A stretch of DNA of 64,000 nt. Source: Vibrio penaeicida (GTDB lineage Bacteria > Pseudomonadota > Gammaproteobacteria > Enterobacterales > Vibrionaceae). The notes under the pieces were generated by a model, which ran no database searches, was not told where the DNA came from, and worked only from the letters and a program-made list of their open reading frames with translations. Shown here in pieces: positions 63,028-64,000 of this stretch. The translations under genes were made by a program, and so were the position numbers. The DNA is taken from assembly GCF_002933855.1 (NCBI RefSeq), contig NZ_BFAQ01000023.1, forward strand, positions 77,380 through 141,379. The letters are read 5' to 3'. Every line of letters begins with the position of its first letter. Position 1 is the stretch's first letter.

Positions 63028-64000
63028 CTACGCACTTTTAACCGAGTGGGAATCAACGAAATCTCGACACAAATTGGCGTCATCCCACCAAGGGTAAAAA
63101 CTCGGTGGATGATTGAACCCGTTTGCGATGGTCGAAGCGAGTGATGGGTATTGCTGTGCCGACGCGAGCAGTTCCAGAATATGGGGCGGAGGCGGAAGCA
63201 ATAAACTGTTGGTCCAACTCACCACACTGCTTGCGTATTCCCAGAAAGTTTCGAAGGTTTGGTTCATCCAGTCGGCATTAAATGGCTGCTCTCCTCGTGC
63301 CAAAATGGCGTCGCCGTACACTTTTGCGGCTTTGGTGGCATTGTTGGAGCCTTGACCTGTAATCGGATCGTTCGTTGCTACTGCATCGCCCATACCAAAC
63401 ACCAAGCGTCCCGAAGGTAACGTCATCACAGGTTTGCGAATGGTTGGTGGAAAACGGCCGGCTAGAATGCCATTTTCGTCGGTTAATTCTGTGTGTTGGC
63501 AACGCTCTGCTTCCCAAGGGAGAAAGGTCTCTAAGATCTTCTTACTGGTGGCAAGGTGTTCTTGTGGGGTACTCACATCGTTCCAGCAATCCATAGCGCC
63601 GCCGGGAATTCCCTCAAATACCATGATGTCGCAAGGACCAGAAGTGGTGAACGCTGGAAAGGTAAAATATTCACCCACGCCCGGAATCAAATTGAACGCG
63701 ACTTGGCTGAAATCATCCTGTTTTTTCATGCCGTTGACGTAAGTAAGGGCAAGCGCGCGTTGTGGTTTACTGAATGTAGAGCGAGCTTCATCGCGCTCAA
63801 ATAGCCTGACGACATCTCCTTTCCCTGCTGCAAGGAGCACCAAGTCGTGGGTGGATGTCAGTTTTTCTAGTTCAGAGACACCGACATCTTCAATGATCAA
63901 CTTGCCTCCTTTGGACTCAAAGAGCTCCATCCAAATGGGCATTTTGACTCGTTGGTCAACGGCTTGGGCTGGTTTGTCTAAGGTGGCGCTCCAGCTAATA
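63028..64000 (-). CDS. StyA-like flavin monooxygenase, cut by the window end
   Basis: The reading frame stays open to the last base (64000), so the N-terminus with the FAD Rossmann motif lies outside. The visible 323 codons include DLVLLAAGKGDVVRLF (second nucleotide-binding segment), GDAVATNDPITGQGSNNATKAAKVYGDAI (FAD-binding GD motif) and WTNSLLLPPPPHILELLASAQQYP, all typical of styrene/indole monooxygenases. Substrate could be styrene, indole or another aromatic; Vibrio cells make indole, so indole epoxidation is plausible. Confidence 0.88.
   Translation of the reverse strand, partial: ISWSATLDKPAQAVDQRVKMPIWMELFESKGGKLIIEDVGVSELEKLTSTHDLVLLAAGKGDVVRLFERDEARSTFSKPQRALALTYVNGMKKQDDFSQVAFNLIPGVGEYFTFPAFTTSGPCDIMVFEGIPGGAMDCWNDVSTPQEHLATSKKILETFLPWEAERCQHTELTDENGILAGRFPPTIRKPVMTLPSGRLVFGMGDAVATNDPITGQGSNNATKAAKVYGDAILARGEQPFNADWMNQTFETFWEYASSVVSWTNSLLLPPPPHILELLASAQQYPSLASTIANGFNHPPSFYPWWDDANLCRDFVDSHSVKSA

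Noticed and set aside
1-64000. CRISPR arrays, tRNA or rRNA genes, prophage or integron cassettes
   Set aside because: I looked for regular spacers, cloverleaf sequences, integrases and attC-like sites and saw none.

Overview
This window is the replication-origin region of the second chromosome of a Vibrio (Vibrionaceae). The diagnosis rests on rctB (31474-33450), the initiator found only on Vibrionaceae secondary chromosomes, preceded by six evenly spaced TGATCAT iterons, a perfect DnaA box and an AT-rich unwinding element, next to parA2/parB2 and six parS2-type palindromes. Base composition and the porin, chemotaxis and sugar genes also fit a marine Vibrio; the species cannot be fixed from the sequence alone.

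Left arm (1-12.4 kb): a secreted lyase-fold protein, pdxH, then a Lap-type cell-surface adhesion module on the plus strand (lapC membrane fusion protein, lapG periplasmic protease, lapD c-di-GMP receptor, lapB ABC exporter) with no large adhesin in view, followed by a porin, a DUF1294 protein, a GFA-fold zinc protein and a FapA/DUF342 protein.

Chemosensory operon (12.7-25.0 kb, minus strand): STAS - cheY - cheA - cheW - cheW - receptor - cheR - cheD - cheB - small membrane receptor-like protein - STAS - response regulator/PP2C phosphatase/kinase. The receptor has four tandem Aer2-type PAS domains, each keeping the predicted haem and oxygen-ligand residues, and a C-terminal WEEF tail. The last two genes look like an HsbA/HsbR partner-switching pair, so the operon may join oxygen sensing to a regulatory switch rather than, or besides, swimming.

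Origin and partition (25.4-34.4 kb): tmcA, parB2, parA2, the non-coding incompatibility/rctA region, oriCII and rctB, with extra RctB-type sites behind rctB. Next come two peptide-type ABC ATPases under a near-perfect Fur box, without permeases.

Accessory stretch (36.5-47.2 kb): two GNAT acetyltransferases, a MerR regulator and flavodoxin-fold oxidoreductase, an ASCH protein, a DoxX/ECF sigma/anti-sigma operon, a 281-bp inverted-repeat element, a methyltransferase, an AT-rich candidate NlpC/P60-like toxin with a coupled periplasmic partner, an SDR gene broken by one stop codon, and a nicotinamide phosphoribosyltransferase.

Catabolic right arm (47.4-64 kb): a LacI regulator divergent from a sugar ABC transporter plus a ketose 3-epimerase, with two matching palindromic operators between them; a XRE-cupin regulator, GAF protein and complete dipeptide-type ABC transporter; an AraC regulator; and a styrene/indole monooxygenase pair (styB-like complete, styA-like cut by the window end).
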